From the NCBI RefSeq assembly GCF_030445035.2, contig NC_080698.1, positions 3,355,501 through 3,419,500 of the forward strand: DNA of 64,000 nt, in the 5' to 3' direction. Both the position numbers and the translations under genes were made by a program. The stretch is from Dasypus novemcinctus. Lineage: Eukaryota; Chordata; Mammalia; Cingulata; Dasypodidae. The notes beneath the pieces are model-generated. The model worked only from the letters and a program-made list of their open reading frames with translations. It was not told the DNA's origin and did not search any database. Below, piece after piece: positions 21,251 through 32,664 of this stretch. The number at the start of each line of letters is the position of its first letter. The first letter of the stretch is position 1.

Positions 21251-21454
21251 CACTTGAACTCGAATTGAGGGCCACTCCTAGGCGTTAACTCCAACGCACT
21301 CCTGCCTGCTGCGGATGTGGGAGGGGGTGTCCAGCCCCCTGGAAGCTTCAGGCAGGGAGACGCTGGGCACGCAGGCTGTAGAACAGGAAGTACTGGAGGA
21401 TGTGGTGGGGAGACCCTACTCCCTCACTGTGCTCAGGACGAGCTAACCTTGGTG

Positions 21455-21523
21455 GATCTTAGTGTCCTGCAACAGCACCTGGGACATAGTAGTTGCTCAA
21501 TAAATATTTGTTGAATGAACTTT
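21455..21523 (+). mobile_element. L2 LINE 3' end
   Basis: CAGCACCTGGGACATAGTAG followed by TTGCTCAATAAATATTTGTT and GAATGAA is the diagnostic L2 3' terminus. Confidence 0.85.
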
Positions 21524-22365
21524 TCCTCTATAGAAACAGCTCACTGCCGCTTTGCCCGGGGGACAGGACGGCAGCTTTCCCAGTGCAAGTCAGGTTTGCC
21601 CAGTAAACAACCACCACGGTGGAGCTGCCTGGGTCTTCCGAGCATATCCTGGTGAACGGAAGTCCCTCTCCACGCCTGGCTGGGCCCCGACCCCCACCCA
21701 GCCACGGGAGTAGATTTTAGCCTCGTTTCTTGCAGCCACCCGAAGTGGGAGGTCATCTCATGAGCGATGGCTGGGTGAGCGCCCAGAACCCGCCTTTTGC
21801 TTTTGACATTAACACTGGAAGCCAAGAGGCACGGCAGTTGCCAGGGAAACCAGCGGCCGGTGTCGTCAGGCCTGTGTCTTTGGCTCCCCACCCTGGAGAG
21901 TAGATTTAAAGAACCGCTATGGTTCCGCGTGGGAAAGGTTAACGAAGAAGATCCAACGTCCTTGAGGCACCCCTGGGCAGTTTCTGAGGCCCTGCTGGCC
22001 CTGCCATGGGGTCCTCTGGCAGCAGAGGGCCACCTGCACCCCTGCGGTGGCCCCAGCCTCTGCCGAGACCCCTCCAGCCCCCCCAGCCTGCCCAGTGCCG
22101 GATGGCAGTCGTCCTTCTCAGGCTCTGGGCACAAGCACCCCAGATCTGACCTCACTGGGGACACGCTATGGCTTTAAAACTCAATTTAAAGTGTGGGACG
22201 GGTATCAAGTGCATGTGACTCAGAACCTAGAAGGTTCCAAGGGCATAAGGGAAAGCTGCCTTCCTTCACCCTGTGCTCCCACGACCTGGTTTCTCTCCCC
22301 AGAGGCAAGGGCCTTCCGGTTTTTAGTGAATTCTTCCACAGACAGTCCATGCATATGGAAGCAAA
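21524..22365. other. No gene seen
   Basis: Unique-looking DNA with short frames on both strands. It ends at the target site of the next SINE. Confidence 0.4.
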
Positions 22366-22376
22366 TCAAGCACATG

Positions 22377-22804
22377 GTTTTTTTGTTGTTTGTTTGGGTT
22401 TTTTTAAAAGATTTTTTTTCTCTCTCCTTCTCCCCGCCAGTTGTCTGCTCTCTGTGTGCATTCGCTGTGTGTTCTTCTGTGACTGCTTCTATCCTTATCA
22501 GCAGCACGGGAATCTGTGCTTCTTTTTGTTGCGTCATCTTGCTGTGTCAGCTCTCCGTGTGTGCGGCGCCATTCCTGGGCAGGCTGCACTTTCTTTCGCA
22601 CTGGGTGGCTCTCCTTACGGGGTGCACTCCTTGTGCGTGGGGCTCCCCTACACGGGGAACACCCCTGCGTGGCACAGCACTTCCTGCGCGCATCAGCACT
22701 GCGCATGGGCCAGCTGCACACGGGTCAAGGAGGCCTGGGGTTTGAACCACGGACCTCCCATGTGGTAGACGGACGCCCTAACCACTGGGCCAAGTCCGCT
22801 TCCC
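22377..22804 (-). mobile_element. DAS-type tRNA SINE with clear target-site duplication
   Basis: Full-length copy, head at 22804. It is flanked by perfect 11-bp direct repeats TCAAGCACATG at 22366-22376 and 22805-22815, proving insertion by target-primed reverse transcription. Confidence 0.95.
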
Positions 22805-22859
22805 TCAAGCACATGCTTTATATATATATGTACGTACTTTATAAAATCTCCAAATAGAG

Positions 22860-23135
22860 GAGGCATGTAATGCATAATTCTCTCTACTTTGCTTTCCTTT
22901 TTGTTTTCATTTTTCTTCGTTTTCTCTATTTTGCTTTACTTCATTTAACCGGGACTCTATTCCTAAAAATTTACATCATTTCCAATATTTTCCAGTTTTA
23001 CCCAATGCTCCCGGAATGGACATCACTCTGCACATGCACAGGTTCACCTACGGGGTGAGTTCCTGAAAGTGGAGTTGCTGAATTAAAGGGCAGGCAGATT
23101 GAACATTTTGATAAATATTGCTGAGGTGCCCTCTG
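22860..23135 (-). mobile_element. Old L1M 3'UTR-like fragment
   Basis: Phrases such as GGTTCACCTACGGGGTGAG, TGGAGTTGCTGAATTAAAGG and TTGAACATTTTGATAAATAT followed by TGCTGAGGTGCCCTC resemble the complement of ancient L1 3' ends. Orientation and subfamily are tentative. Confidence 0.4.
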
Positions 23136-23489
23136 CAGCGTATTTCTCTCTTCTTGGTCATTAGCATGTTAACGCTCCAGCTGCAGGGTGGGTGCTGACC
23201 ACTGGCAGCTGGGTTTCACCTTTGGGTCTCCATTCTGGGGATCTTCCCGCAGCCTCTGTGAGCTGGGGGCAGAGGTGGGCAAGTGGTAATGCCCTCTCTA
23301 GGGCATTTGGGGGAGTCAAAAAATGGGGGGTGGGAGGGGCCAGGCTGCTGGACAGGCTAGCACATCACTGCTGGGACCCCCGACACGCCTGGGGGCGGAA
23401 AGCTTGTCCACAATGATCCCAGCTTCGCAGCCAACTTCATGCGCCACAAAGACATGAAGAATTCTTGTGCAGCTTTGACGTAGCGGAGT

Positions 23490-23745
23490 GCGGAATGCGG
23501 TAGACAGAATTAGGCGCCCCCCAAAAATCCAGGTTCTCGAGGTGTGGACACACCTGTAAACGGGGCCCTCTGGCGCTCTGTGCTCGGTCAGGCTGAGGTC
23601 TCGCTGTGACCCGGCTCCTCCACATCCCTCTGTGTGGCCCCGGGAGCCGGGCTCCGTCATCGTCAGGAAACCTTAAGAGAGGCCTCGCGGGGCCCGAGAC
23701 CAGACGCCCAAGTCGGGGCAGCGGGTCGCACAGACGAGAGAGAAG
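23490..23745 (+). mobile_element. Possible MLT1-type LTR fragment
   Basis: GGTAGACAGAATTAGGCGCC followed by CCCAAAAATCCAGG resembles the start of MLT1-like LTRs (GAATTGTGTCCCCCAAAA type). The remainder is weakly similar. Low confidence. Confidence 0.35.
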
Positions 23746-24279
23746 AAGGCGCGGCCCCCACCGCATGCCACGCCCCCAGAGGAAGCAGGGCCTGGCCAGT
23801 GCCTCCTAAACTCTTGTAAACCGGCCCGCTAGCGGCATTTGTCACAGCAGCTGCAAGTTAAGACGCTGAGCTGTCCCCGCACCGAGGACCGTCAAGGAAG
23901 GTTTTACCTGATTCATTTGGGACGTTGACAAGAGGTGGTCACCGTTTTGAGAGCATCTCACCGGCTCCCACTGCCCGTGAGCTCCACCCCTGTGACAGCC
24001 GTGTATTAACCTCCTGGTCCCAGGGGCCTGCGTTTAAATTCTGTAGCCTTTATTTCACATGGTCTAATATAAATGATCTGTAACATTCCAGTTGCAAATT
24101 GTTACTTGTCTTATATCCAAACTTGCTCATTCTAAGTAGGTACAAATATCTGACACTTCCAGCTTGTTAGCTGTGCTGACCATTTACATATTGAGATACA
24201 TATTATTGTATTAGATATTGCTTTTTTATGTTTACTTATATTGGAGCATTATATAGATTTTAAAAAGATATATATAGGT

Positions 24280-24662
24280 ATATTATAGCAGTTATAAATG
24301 TCATGTCAGGACAGTGAAGAACAAGGATCAAGTATGTGATGTCAAAAGGGAGTGTTGAATTGTGAATGTAGTTAACAGCACTAAATTATATGTACTTGAA
24401 TGTGGTTCAAAGGGGAAATTTTAGGTTGTATATATGTTAGGATAAACATTAAAAAAACAAAAACACCGTACAACACAACCAGTGCACCCTATTGTAAGCA
24501 ATGGACCCAACTGAATACTACAATTATAAAAATGCTCTTCCATGAGTTGTAACAAATGTACCACACCAATGCAAGGTGTCAGCAGTAAGGTCGTATGTGG
24601 GAACTCTGGATTTTATGCACGATTTTTCTGTAAATCCACAACTTCTCTAATCAAATAAAAGG
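24280..24662 (+). mobile_element. Xenarthran L1-type 3' end
   Basis: TTGTGAATGTAGTTAACAGC, TTGTAACAAATGTACCACAC, CAATGCAAGGTGTCAGCAG, TATGTGGGAACTCTGGATTT and CTGTAAATCCACAACTTCTC, then TAATCAAATAAAA, mark the 3' terminus of L1-type elements. The antisense copies at 56.3 and 57.6 kb share this end. Confidence 0.65.
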
Positions 24663-24839
24663 AGGGGAGGGGGAGACAGCTGGGACCTTCAGGTGTGGAC
24701 GTCTAACGCCCGGCTCTCTTAACCCAGGGGAAGGGAAGGCAGGGGGTCCAGGAAGACGGGGGCAGCCGGCAGGGGAGAGGCTGGAGCGGAACCAGCGCTC
24801 AACACGCCCTTCTCCTTCCTCCTCGCCGCGCCGGAGCAC

Positions 24840-25014
24840 GCCTGGCCACTGACCACACCTGCCCCTGGCCACACCTGACCACTCCTGGCCCCTGACCACG
24901 TGTGATCACTGACCACACCTGCCCCTGGCCACACCTGGCCCCTGACCACACCTGGCCCCTGCCCCTGGCCACACCTGGCCCCTCACCACGCCTGACCACG
25001 CCTGGTCCCTGGCC
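24840..25014. repeat. Short-period CCTGGCC/TGACCAC minisatellite
   Basis: Irregular units built from CCCCTGGCCACACCTG and CTGACCACACCTG repeat about ten times. The open frames on both strands (GVVRRGEGPGVARG-type repeats on minus) come from the array and are not genes. Confidence 0.85.
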
Positions 25015-26451
25015 ATGGAATCCAGCCATGCTCAGCTCCTCCTGGACAAGGCTGGGGTGGGAGAAGGTTTTGGATTTGAGGGGCCCCTAGGGGGTGTCTG
25101 GAGGTTCAGGGTTTTAGGGAAAGCAACCGTGGGGCTCCTCTGAGTAGAGAATGCTGAGCAGCGCCCAGAGGGCGTGTTGGGAGGGACGGCAGCCCAAGAA
25201 GACGAGAAAAGGGGAGGGCCAGGGCAGCAGGATGTCGCCCTGGAAGCGAAGGCTCCGTCGGCTTTCAGCCTGCGCCGGCCTTGGGGAAGGGCTCACACCG
25301 GCAGCACCGGCTACAAGTGCTGAAAACTGGCAGCCGGGAGCCAGAGCCGCCTAGACCCCCAGACCCGCGGCCCTGCGGGAAGAAGGCACCTGTTCGTCCG
25401 CGGCTTCCCCGAGGGCGGCTACTACAGACGGCCGGACATGGGGGCTCCTGGCGCGGGGCTGGGGGCTGCCGAGGGCCTGCGAGGAGGGGGCCGTGCCTCG
25501 AGCGGCCAGATCGCCTCCAGCTGGAGCTGCTGGAGGGAGGGGGCTCCGCCAGCGCCCGGGTCCCTGGTGTGCATGCCGGGTCCCTGCTGTGGTTTGGGTC
25601 CGCCCCCCAAGCGGACCTGAGACACAGCTTGTGCGCAGGTGCATGTTTGGGCAGGGCACCCCCAAGGGTGGAACAGAGCGGGTGGGGAGGGAGAAAAGCA
25701 AGTAGAGTGCGGGGGCCCCTGCTGGGGGCACCGGGTGCAGTCTTGCTGGGGACCCCTTAAGAAACTGCGCGGAAGACACCCCAGAATTGCCTCTGGAGGA
25801 CTGAGAAGCCGGAGCGTTTGGCCAGCTTCCCATCCTCTGTCTGAGGGTCCCCGAGGGGAGAGGGCTCAGGCAGCAGAGAAGAGGCAGGCCCTAGAGGGGG
25901 TCGCAGCCCGCCCCCACCCCGCCCCCCCACCGCCCCACCGCCGCCGGGGGCGCAGGCGGAGGGGCCTTGGGGACAGCAGCCGCCCCTCCCCGGGAATCTC
26001 AGGAAAGACCTCGTGACATTCCCTAACCGTAAAGACCCGCTGTGGTTCTCGTCCTTGTGCAGCAGCGGGTCAGACAGAGCCCTGGAGGATGCCCGCCCGG
26101 TGACAGCGCGCCCCCTCGCCCCCCACCCACGCCTGCAGCCGCGGCAGGCCACCCGGCTTTCCTGCCCCGCGCGCACGGCTGCGGGACGAGCTGCGGAGGA
26201 GCCCCTTCCCAGGGGAGCCACGGCTGTCACCGGCCACTGCCAGGTGACGACGAGGAACTGGCCTTGTCCCCCACTTCCCGCGTTTAGACCTTCCAGAAAC
26301 GAAAAGCTGCTCAGAACGAGCCACAGAGGAAGGATCAACACGGGGGTCGGAGAGGGGGGGACGGGGACAGAGCCGAGGTGACAGGCATCTCAGGGTGGTC
26401 CCAGCCGAGCACATCCGCCCGAGGCGCCTGGCTTTTGTCACTCCCTCCCTT
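25015..26451. other. GC-rich intergenic DNA, no gene seen
   Basis: Frames on both strands (for example 25281-25760 plus, 25757-26341 minus) have no known domain. CpG is moderate at 25350-26250. Confidence 0.4.
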
Positions 26452-26830
26452 CTTTTTATTTATTTACTTATTTAATTTATTTCTCTCCCCCCTGCTCCTG
26501 TTGTCTGCTCTGTGTCCATTCGAGTGGTTCTTCTGTGTCCACTTGTATTCTTGTCAGCGGCACCGGGAATCTGTGTCTCTTTCTGCTGCATGAGGCGCCA
26601 CTCCTGCGCAGGCTGAGCTTTTTTTGTGCGGGGCGGCTCTCCTTACGGGGTGCACTCCTTGTGCATGGGGCTCCCCTATGTGGGGACACCCCTGCGTGGC
26701 ACAGCACTCCTTGCGCGCATCAGCACTGCACATGGGCCAGCTGCACGTGGGTCAGGAGGCCCGGGGTTTGAACCCTGGACCTCCCACGTGGTAGGAGGGC
26801 GCTCCATCAGTTGCGCCAAATCCGCTTCCC
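26452..26830 (-). mobile_element. DAS-type SINE, variant head
   Basis: The head at 26830 reads GGGAAGCGGATTTGGCGCAA then CTGATGGAGCG, unlike the TGGTTAGGGCGTCC head of most copies, so it belongs to a different subfamily. The body has lost the block around the TGACACAGCAAGATGACGC segment. Its flanks both read CTCCCTCCCTTCT-like, a probable target duplication. Confidence 0.85.
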
Positions 26831-28570
26831 TCCCTCTCTTCTGAGACTGCGAAAGTGGAGGAAGCTTGAGGTAAGACTGAGGAAAAGCAGTGCTAGAGGT
26901 TCAAACCCACCCAAATCTTCAAGTCTTGGGGTTGATTCTGGGCCTGGGACAGCCCCTTGCACCCCAAGATGCTTGTTTGAAAGAGAGATGATGCGTGCGG
27001 AGAGCAGAAGCGAAGGCGCAGCCCGCGCTTGGCGGCCCCGGGGGGCAGTGCGGGCGCCGGGCCGCTGGAGGCCTTGGCGTGTGCGGGGCGCGCAGCTGGC
27101 ATCGGAGGCAAGGAGCTGGGCCTGTCCCCGGCCCAAGCCGGGGCTCACGAAGCGTGTCTGCCTTCCTTGGGAAGGCCCCGCTGGGGCCTGGAGGACCCTC
27201 TGGAAAGCTGCTGCTGCTCCGCGGGGGAGGCTCTGTCTTTCTCTTCCACCCTTAGTTTTTCCTTTCCTGCTTAGAAAGGACGGTGGCAGGTGGTGTGGTT
27301 GGAAAGAGCTTTCCTCGCACGGAGCAGCCCCCCAGTTCATCAGCAGCCTGTGGCCCCCCTGACTCCTGGGGCTCCCTCAGCCTGGGGACGCCTGCTCTGC
27401 CCAGGAAAAGCTGAGGAAGGTGGCCTGGGGGCCCTCAGCCCAGGACTTCCCGCAGCGGGGGCCGGGCGCCCCGCTCCTCCTCCTCTCCAGTGGTTCCCCC
27501 TCCTGGGCTGCCTTTTTCTTTCACCTCCTCCTTTCCAAGCCCGCGTTTCCAGGGCCACTTCCCAAAGAAACCGTTTACCCTTGAACCTTTGCTCAGATAT
27601 CCCGCTGGGAAAACCCAAACCACCCATTGGATTCTCAGCGCTCAGCCCACTGTCGTATTCCGGGGGCTGAAAACACTCCCCCCGCCTCCCACCCTGTCCA
27701 CGGGCCGTCACTTCCCTGCTGGCCAGTGGCCGGGGGCCGTGAGGAGGGGGCGCGGCTTGGCTTGGAAGAGTCTACTTCGCAGGCCGGGGCTGATGGGTGA
27801 CCAGTGGGCTCTCCGTGGCAGGCGGAGCAGGCTTCCCTGTGGCATGTTCCGTGGCCCGGGGCTCCCCGGGGGTGGCCCCGCCCAGCCTCCTGACCCTCGG
27901 CCTTGACCAGGCGCGGGAGCCGCGAGCGCCCAGGCGTGCATCTCCTGGGCTGGAGGCTCTTGCTTCGGAGCGTCCCCAGGGCGAGTGCCCCCGTGCCCTG
28001 CTGCCGGGTCCTCAGCCTGGCTCTCACGGGGGCGATGGGGGGCCCCCTCCCAGGCCCACGGCCAGCAATCTGCTTTTGAGCAAGTTCCTGAGGTGTCCTC
28101 GCTGGGCTCCCCAGACCTGAGCGAGGGGTCAAGGGCTCTCTCCCCAGGGAAGGGCCTGGAGCAAGGCAAGGAGGGGTGACCCCAGGAGCCGTCCAAGGGG
28201 AGCTTGGCTTGAGCCCTGGGGGATGCCAGAGCCCGGGTTCATTCCAGAGACCTCCCGGGGGTCCAGGCAAGTGGCCGCGCCTCCAAAGAACCCTCCAGGC
28301 CTAGGCTCAGGGCCGCCTGGGCTGCTGGTCTACGCAGCTTCAGGCCAGGAGACTCTGCCTCCCGCTGAAGTCACCAGTGGAAGCTGCTAGAAGCTGGGGG
28401 TGTGGGGGCGGAAGCAGAGAAGCAACAGAAGATATCCGAGGGGAGGCGGACAGAGCGGGGGGCGCCCACTGCGGGGGGTCCTTATGCTCCAGATGGGCTT
28501 GGCGCTTTTGGGGGCTCCCCACTGCCGCGATGTGCAAACACGCCTTGCCATTCTCGCCAGCTGTCCAGGA
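26831..28570. other. GC-rich intergenic DNA, no gene seen
   Basis: Overlapping frames on both strands (26807-27362, 27635-28270) lack recognisable domains or conserved splice context. Confidence 0.4.
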
Positions 28571-28573
28571 GAG

Positions 28574-28606
28574 TCACACACACACACACACACACGCACA
28601 CACACT
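28574..28606. repeat. (CA)n microsatellite
   Basis: An uninterrupted run of CA dinucleotides with one CACGCA interruption. Confidence 0.9.
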
Positions 28607-28989
28607 GTTGGCAGAAGCGTGGTTGGGTGAAACCTTCCAGCCTCCCTCTGTTGGAAGGGAAGGAGGAGCCCCGGGGAGTATTGCCAAATTCCTCTCCTTC
28701 CACAGATACTAAACGCAGACGCAGGGGATAATCACTCGTAATTATTTGAATAACAGGAGAGACCCTTCCCAGGCTGTCGTTCTAAAGCAGCTGCCTTGGT
28801 GCCAAGAACTAGGACTATCCTGGGAAAACCAGGCTGATTGTTATTTTTCATTTGGGGTGTGTGTGCGGGGGATTATGTGTGCATAAAATAAATGAACAGC
28901 TGAAGCATTATGAAAAGAAGAGAGCAGCTCCGTTTAGGAACAGGAGAGTGAGAAGCACTGCCAGGTCTGGCCCCATGCCCTCCCTTGCA

Positions 28990-29392
28990 CATTTTTTTTA
29001 TTATCTATTTTTTTTAAAGATACAAAGATTACAGAAAAAGTTACATTAAAAATTATGTATCCTGCCATAACCCACTGAGTGGACTAGGGGAGAGTGTGAA
29101 CTACAGTGTAACCTATAATCCATGCTGTGCAGCGGTGCTCCAAGATGTATTCACCAAACGCAATGGATATGCCACGATGATGAAAGAAGTTGTCAATGTG
29201 GGAGGAGTGTGTGGGGGGGTGGGGAGTGGGGTATATGGGATCCTCTTATATTTTTTAATGTACCATTTTTTATCATCTATGTGTCTTTAAAAAAGTAAAT
29301 TAAAAAATCTATTCAAATAAAAAAAATATGAGTTTCCCATATACCCCCACCCCCCACTGCCCCACTCCTCCCACATCAACAACTTCTGTCCC
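28990..29392. mobile_element. Inverted cluster of L1 3' ends
   Basis: A central plus-strand L1 3' segment (about 29065-29310; GATGATGAAAGAAGTTGTCA, GTGGGAGGAGTGTGTGG, GGGGTATATGGGATCC) lies between two minus-strand segments. At 29325-29392 is the near complement TTTCCCATATACCCCCACCC with CACATCAACAACTTCT. At 28995-29058 is TTTAAAGATACAAAGATTAC, complementary to ATCTATGTGTCTTTAAA at 29276-29292. Whether this is a twin-primed insertion or separate events is not resolved. Confidence 0.6.
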
Positions 29393-29965
29393 CAAGTTCA
29401 AGGCGACACCTTTCCCTCGTCCTTGGGACAGAGACGCCCACAGCGGTCCCTGAGCCCTGGAAGGCCACCCCCAGCTAAAGGCGACCCGTGGCAAAGGCCT
29501 GCGGTGGGACGGTGCGCTCTCCCGCTATGTGTGGGGCCAGCAGGGCTGCGCTTCAGGTCACCCACGCGGCACTTGCTTTCATTTTAGAGAAGTGCACTTA
29601 AGTCGCTGCGCAGAGTTCAGAACCGGGCTGCCGCGGGTCAGCGGTGATATGACTCTGAAGTGCGCTTGAATCGTCAAAATGGGACCAGCAATTGGAAGGC
29701 CGTTCGTGGGCACGTGATCTCCCTTCTGATATGGCTTTCGTGTCATCTAACTCAACACATACATGTAATACTTGTGTGTGTTCCGCATTCACGTTTGTTC
29801 ACGGTTCCATGTTTCTGGAATGCGTTATGATCGAGGGTCTTACTGTCACAGGAAGCTGGATGGGCTCTGGCTGCCCCCGTCTGCAGGTGCGCAGTGCTGG
29901 CCTTGGCTGTTCAAGCTGCTATCACTTGGGCTGGTCCACCTGCATGTGAATATTACATGTGTTGA
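29393..29965. other. No gene seen
   Basis: Unique-looking DNA without a recognisable repeat or coding frame. Confidence 0.4.
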
Positions 29966-30410
29966 CTTTATTTATATATTTATTTATTTATTTATATATT
30001 TATTTATTTATTACTTTTATTTTATTTATTTATTTCTCTCCCCTTCCTTCCCCCCCCCCCCCCCCCCCCGCAGTTGTCTGCTCTCTGTGTCCATTCGCTG
30101 TTCTTATCTTCTATCCTTATCAGCGGCACTGGGAATCTGTGTTTCTTTTTGTTGTGTCATCTTGTTGTGTCAACTCTCCGTGTGGGTAGTGCCATTCCTG
30201 GGCAGGCTGCACTTTCTTTCTTGCTGGGCGGCTCTCCTTACAGGGTGCACTCCTTGCGCGTGGGGCTCCCCTACACGGGGGACACCCCTGCGTGGCGTGG
30301 CACTCCTTGTGTGCATCAGCACTGCGCGTGGGCCAGCTGCACACAGGTCAGGGAGACGGACGCCCATGTGGTAGAAGGACGCCCTAACCACTGGGCCAAG
30401 TCCGCTTCCC
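29966..30410 (-). mobile_element. DAS-type tRNA SINE with long AT and C tracts
   Basis: The head GGGAAGCGGACTTGGCCCAG is at 30410. The body is degenerate near the head (B-box side replaced by a GACGGACGCCC duplication). The tail has expanded to about 75 bp of TTTA/TATA repeats (29966-30040) next to a C run of about 20 at 30050-30069. Confidence 0.9.
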
Positions 30411-30416
30411 TATATA

Positions 30417-30821
30417 TTTATTTTTAAGATTTATTTTTTATTTATTTCTCTCCCCCTCACCGTTGTCTGCTCTCTGTGTCCATTTGCTGTGTGTTCTTCT
30501 GTGTCCGCTTGTATTCTTGTCTGTGGCACCAGGAATCTGTGTCTCTTTTTGTTGGGTCATCTTGCTGTGTCAGTTCTCCGTGTCTACGGTGCCACTCCTG
30601 GGCAGGCTGCACATTTTTCACGTGGGGTGACTTTCCTTGCAGGGCCCACTCCTTGCGTGTGGGGCTCCCCTACAGGGGACACCCCTGAGTGGCACGGCAC
30701 TCCTTGCGCGCATCAGCACTGCACATGGGCCAGCTCCACATGGGTCAGGAGGCCCTGGGTTTGAACCCTGGACCTCCCATGTGGTAGGCAGAAGCTCTAT
30801 CAGTTAAGCCACAACTGCTTT
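30417..30821 (-). mobile_element. DAS-type SINE, variant head, abutting another SINE
   Basis: The T-rich complement of the A-tail (TTTTTAAGATTTATTTTTTA) begins only about 7 bp after the head of the previous SINE. The head at 30821 has the AGTTGTGGCTTAACTGATAG type, i.e. the other subfamily. Two SINEs in the same orientation stand nearly end to end. Confidence 0.88.
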
Positions 30822-31492
30822 GTAGGCTTTAAATGCTATTTCAAATGTCTTCAGAGAGGTTAGATTGCAATTCAGCATTGAAAGGTGGTCATGTGCATAG
30901 AAAGCCACAGTAGCAGCATAAAACCTAGAGCTGAGTTAGTGAAGGGAATATTCATTGTGGGAGGAATGATTAAAATTTCATATTTTCTCACCAAACAATG
31001 ATCAAGTGCTTTAAGCCGGTCATAGAAAGGAATACCCCTCAGGGAGTTGAGTCTGTGCTGAGTTAAATGGTGAGATTCCTGCAGAAGGATCCCCCAGAGG
31101 CTATTATGAGGATTCAGGGACAGATGTAAGTGCCTTTCTCACTGCCCAGCACAAGCAGTGCTGCTTTCTTGCTTTTTCAGATTTTATAAAAGGTTTGCTG
31201 TGGAACTCCAGTGTGGAATCCTTTCTTGAGATCTTAAGAAAGAACTTATAAATTGGGATCAGTTTGTGGCTTTCAGAGGACCCTCCTGGCCGGTTAGGGG
31301 GCCTAACAGCTGATTTCAGTACCTCAACTAATGGAATGAACTAGAAAAAGGAAAAGGAATGGCTAACACCCCTAGAACATTTACCCAGAGGTTTCAAATT
31401 TGTTCTGCGTGTCATTTTCCTCGATGGGGAGAAATGTGGGCTAGGGATTAGATGAGTGGTGGAGGTGAGGGGGATAGGTAAGAAGTAAAGGA
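30822..31492. other. AT-rich intergenic DNA, no gene seen
   Basis: No coding frame over 60 codons with recognisable similarity, and no clear repeat. Confidence 0.4.
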
Positions 31493-31660
31493 GGGGAGCA
31501 GATGCAGCTCAAGCGGTTGAGCGCCTGCTTTCCACATAGGAGGTCCTGGGTTCGATCCCTGGTGCCTCCTATAAACAAAAACAAGCAACAAGCAAACAAA
31601 GGAAAAAGTTCAATCCCCAGCCCCGGTACCTCAATAAATAAATAAATAAATAAAAATAAA
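31493..31660 (+). mobile_element. Short DAS-type SINE (head only) with A-rich tail
   Basis: The head GGGGAGCAGATGCAGCTCAA has an A-box-like segment and B box GGGTTCGATCC, then an A/C-rich stretch, a second TTCAATCCCC and a (TAAA)n tail. Flanking AAGTAAAGGA (about 31484) and AAGTGAAGGA (31661) form the target duplication. The long body is absent, so this is the short family form. Confidence 0.85.
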
Positions 31661-32239
31661 AAGTGAAGGAAAGAAGAAAAATCCACAACAAAATGTGATC
31701 TTACTCCATCAGTCCATCAGTTGGTTTTAAATTGGAAAAAGAAAATTAGCTTAGATTTTGAAGGAGATGTTATTTAAAATATGAATCCAAATCCTTTCCT
31801 TTTTTCCCCAGCTGTCAGGGCAGTAGATTATTACTTTTTTTCCAGGTCAATGTTTCAATTTCACTGACTTCCTTATTTTGTAACCTTTGGGTGACCAGGA
31901 AGTTCCTTGAAATGAAAGGTTGTCACATTGTTTATGCTATTCATGAGTTGAAGATTCTATCTGAGACTGTATTCTGGCTTTGGGGGTTAATATAATAATG
32001 TTAAGCCACCTTATCACACCTTAATAAAATGGCTGAGTGTTGAATTAAGCTGAAATATTAGTTTACTGGAAAAACAATTGTACTATATTATTTCCCAGGT
32101 GATGTAGAAAATTTCCAATTGGAATAAAAGAAATAAACCATGTTTCAACTTCCATCAACGCCCTGAAGCCTTCTGAACCACCCTAGACCATGGATGAACT
32201 TATCCTAGATTCTCCTTTAGTTTGTTTTAATATATTTTA
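31661..32239. other. AT-rich unique-looking DNA, no gene seen
   Basis: No repeat or coding similarity recognised. Confidence 0.35.
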
Positions 32240-32365
32240 TGTTTCTTTAGGTCCAGATGCTCTCTGTCTGGCTTTCAAGGGCAGGGACACTGTTTTATGT
32301 TCCTTTCTATCTCAGTTCCGACAACAGTGCCTGGTGTATGCTGTTTAGGCATTTACAAACCTTGT
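32240..32365 (+). mobile_element. L2 LINE 3' fragment
   Basis: CAAGGGCAGGGACACTGTTT, CAACAGTGCCTGGTGTATGC and TGTTTAGG follow the L2 3'-end consensus order. Confidence 0.55.
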
Positions 32366-32664
32366 TATTAATACTGTCATTGCTCATAGCAGCTAGTCTC
32401 GTTTATTCAACTTATTAGTGCCACAGGACACCTGCAAAATTGCATATTTAATGTGGCAATTTAGTTCCCCAATTGACTGATCCCCAGCTGCTAAAGTCAC
32501 TTAAAATTTTATAAAAGTATCTCATGGATGATTTTATAATTCCTTAAGAAGTTGAAATCATCTTTGTTTAAGTGGCTATGGAAAAAACAGATTTTCCTGA
32601 GGAAAAAGGAGGTCTGTAGAGGTGTAGATTGCACATCCACTTTGGAGTCATACGGATTTGACAT

